64,000 nucleotides of DNA from Aureibaculum flavum (GTDB taxonomy: Bacteria; Bacteroidota; Bacteroidia; Flavobacteriales; Flavobacteriaceae): contig NZ_JAEHFJ010000007.1 of assembly GCF_016406085.1 (NCBI RefSeq), positions 1 to 64,000 of the forward strand. Reading direction: 5' to 3'. Made by a program: the position numbers and the translations under genes. Below are positions 62,785-64,000 of this stretch, in pieces. Below the pieces are notes generated by a model. It saw nothing but the letters and a program-made list of their open reading frames with translations. It had not been told where the DNA came from and did no database searches. The first letter of the stretch is position 1, and each line of letters opens with the position of its first letter.

Positions 62785-64000
62785 CTACTTTCTAAAGACA
62801 GGAGAATCAAATAAATACCATTTAAAACGAATCCCAATTTCAGTAAATGTAAAACCAGCAGCAGTGGCAGAAGCAATATTACTTCGTGTTCCGAAAATAT
62901 TAGCTGCAGCACGCGATGAAAATTTATATCCTAATTTAGCTTGGATTCTGTAGGTACTTTGACTACTATCATCTTCAATATATTGCAATCCTGTGGCTGC
63001 AGTTAACTCATAAAACCATTCCTTTGGTTTGGTTATAACTTCATCTTTTATCAAATTAACAAATACCTCAACAGCATTAAATTTATTAGGACTAAAATAG
63101 ACAGTTGGTACTTGATTTTTGAAAGTAATATATTGGTAGTTTAAACCAGCCTTTAAAGAGGGTTTACTTAAAATATTATAGTATAAAGATGTGAACAATA
63201 GATTTCTTGTATTATCGTCATTTTGAGAGGTGTAATAGTATTGTGTAAACCAACCTAATTTAAAATTAGTACTTAAATTATAATTTGCATAATAGTTGTT
63301 TTGTACAATTTCACGATCTAATAATTCAGCATTAAAACTTTGTATTTCACGTTTGTAACCAATATCTAATGTCTGTAATTTAAACGGTTTAATATTAAAA
63401 GACAGGTCTGTTAATAGCTGTGTATAGTCTGTGTCATTTGCATTAGCGGCCATTATACCTGCTGTACCTCTAAAAGTGATGTTGGGTAATAGCTGATAAG
63501 CCAAACCTAAACTAAAATCATTAGAAGTAGCCTTATTATCGGTTACAGAATTACTTGTATTTCTGTAATTGTAACTACCCAATACTTTCAGTTTCGTAGA
63601 TAACGGAAATTCTAAGTTGTTGTTAAAAGCAAATGCTTCATTGTCTCCATTGTCAAAAGTATACGAAGCTTTTCCTTCATACGATGGCGTAAAACTTGTA
63701 TTTAAGTTTTTTATAAAATTTGAGGCATCTTTTTGGTTGTTATAAAACTTTAACGTGTTTTCAGCTGAGGTATATGCACCGTTATAAAAACCCAGTGCTT
63801 TTAAAGCGTTAGCTTTTCCTAAATTACCGTCAAAAGAGGTACTGTCGTTAACTAAAATTTGGTTGTAATCCGTAACACTCTTTTTAAAATCACTTTTATA
63901 AATGTTTAGCGTTGCACGTAAAGCTAATATCCAGTTTTCGTTAGTATTGGTTTTTACTAAATTAGCAATAAGATTATCTGCGGGTTTAAATTTCTTATTC
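62785..64000 (-). CDS. TPR plus outer-membrane barrel protein, truncated by the window edge
   Basis: The frame is open to the window end, so the N terminus is missing; about 404 residues are visible. The TTG at 63582 is not the real start because coding sequence continues upstream of it. The upstream part looks helical and TPR-like (LATLNIYKSDFKKSVTDYNQ, GNLGKANALKALGFYNGAYT). The C-terminal ~300 residues alternate as in an outer-membrane barrel and end in an aromatic strand (GIRFKWYLFDSPVFRK). The order of TPR then barrel recalls BcsC/PelB/PgaA-type exporters, but no specific family is certain. Confidence 0.7.
   Translation of the reverse strand, partial: NKKFKPADNLIANLVKTNTNENWILALRATLNIYKSDFKKSVTDYNQILVNDSTSFDGNLGKANALKALGFYNGAYTSAENTLKFYNNQKDASNFIKNLNTSFTPSYEGKASYTFDNGDNEAFAFNNNLEFPLSTKLKVLGSYNYRNTSNSVTDNKATSNDFSLGLAYQLLPNITFRGTAGIMAANANDTDYTQLLTDLSFNIKPFKLQTLDIGYKREIQSFNAELLDREIVQNNYYANYNLSTNFKLGWFTQYYYTSQNDDNTRNLLFTSLYYNILSKPSLKAGLNYQYITFKNQVPTVYFSPNKFNAVEVFVNLIKDEVITKPKEWFYELTAATGLQYIEDDSSQSTYRIQAKLGYKFSSRAAANIFGTRSNIASATAAGFTFTEIGIRFKWYLFDSPVFRK

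Noticed and set aside
63582-63584. TTG at 63582 as start of the last gene
   Set aside because: The same frame stays open with protein-like composition up to the window edge, so the gene starts outside the window.

Overview
The window is AT-rich chromosomal DNA from a member of the Bacteroidota, most likely a marine-type Flavobacteriaceae. The evidence is a C-terminal type IX secretion sorting domain, several Flavobacteriia families (DUF6048/DUF6452 pair, DUF4834, DUF4197, DUF4919, CtlX), promoters of the Bacteroidota form TTG(N19-23)TAnnTTTG, and few Shine-Dalgarno sequences. Most of it is ordinary core genome. I see no prophage, CRISPR array or intact insertion sequence.

Layout. 0.1-3.3 kb (minus): rsmE, a GNAT-like protein and an outer-membrane protein. 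3.4-10.5 kb (plus): DUF4834, a YfhO membrane protein, then an overlapping methyltransferase - glycosyltransferase - glycosyltransferase - wecB surface-polysaccharide run. 10.5-14.2 kb (minus): HhH-like membrane protein, OmpA-like protein, MutS2. 14.3-16.5 kb (plus): ung and guaB, followed by a 93-nt nested hairpin element. 16.7-24.8 kb (minus): cyclophilin, beta-propeller, then pyrG running into DUF6452, DUF6048, a 2OG oxygenase, SUI1, a nucleoside phosphorylase and a solute-binding-like protein, closed by a 15-bp hairpin terminator.

25.2-36.6 kb holds a complete methylmalonyl-CoA route: epimerase, a four-subunit Na+-pumping methylmalonyl-CoA decarboxylase (carboxyltransferase, OadG-like gamma, biotin carrier, membrane beta), a CoA transferase, both mutase subunits and, on the opposite strand, the MeaB chaperone. 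Together they can convert succinate to propionate and CO2 while exporting Na+. 36.8-53.6 kb is mixed: DUF4197, a GH53 galactanase with DUF4919, CtlX, coaD, a PadR/PspC/GIN envelope-response cluster with an unlisted 22-aa hydrophobic peptide, trxB, hpf, a phosphoesterase, a c-type cytochrome, a rhamnose mutarotase, a pseudouridine synthase, tRNA-Pro, MscS and an aldose epimerase.

Two regions stand out. (1) 51.2-52.1 kb: an intact tRNA-Pro(GGG) lies between a rearranged 5' copy of itself and two 3'-end fragments. All break in the T-loop, and a GIY-YIG nuclease pseudogene, whose stop codon lies inside the tRNA gene, sits between the 5' copy and the intact tRNA. This looks like the remains of a small tRNA-targeting mobile element, with unusual hairpin replacements. 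(2) 53.8-62.7 kb: an operon holding two different candidate nitric-oxide sensors (an H-NOX and a FIST/NosP protein), two histidine kinases, an Hpt protein, a CheY-like receiver and a LytTR response regulator. An 18/19-nt matching sequence occurs upstream of both this operon and the next gene, which encodes a secreted T9SS protein. That suggests a LytTR operator and a target gene.
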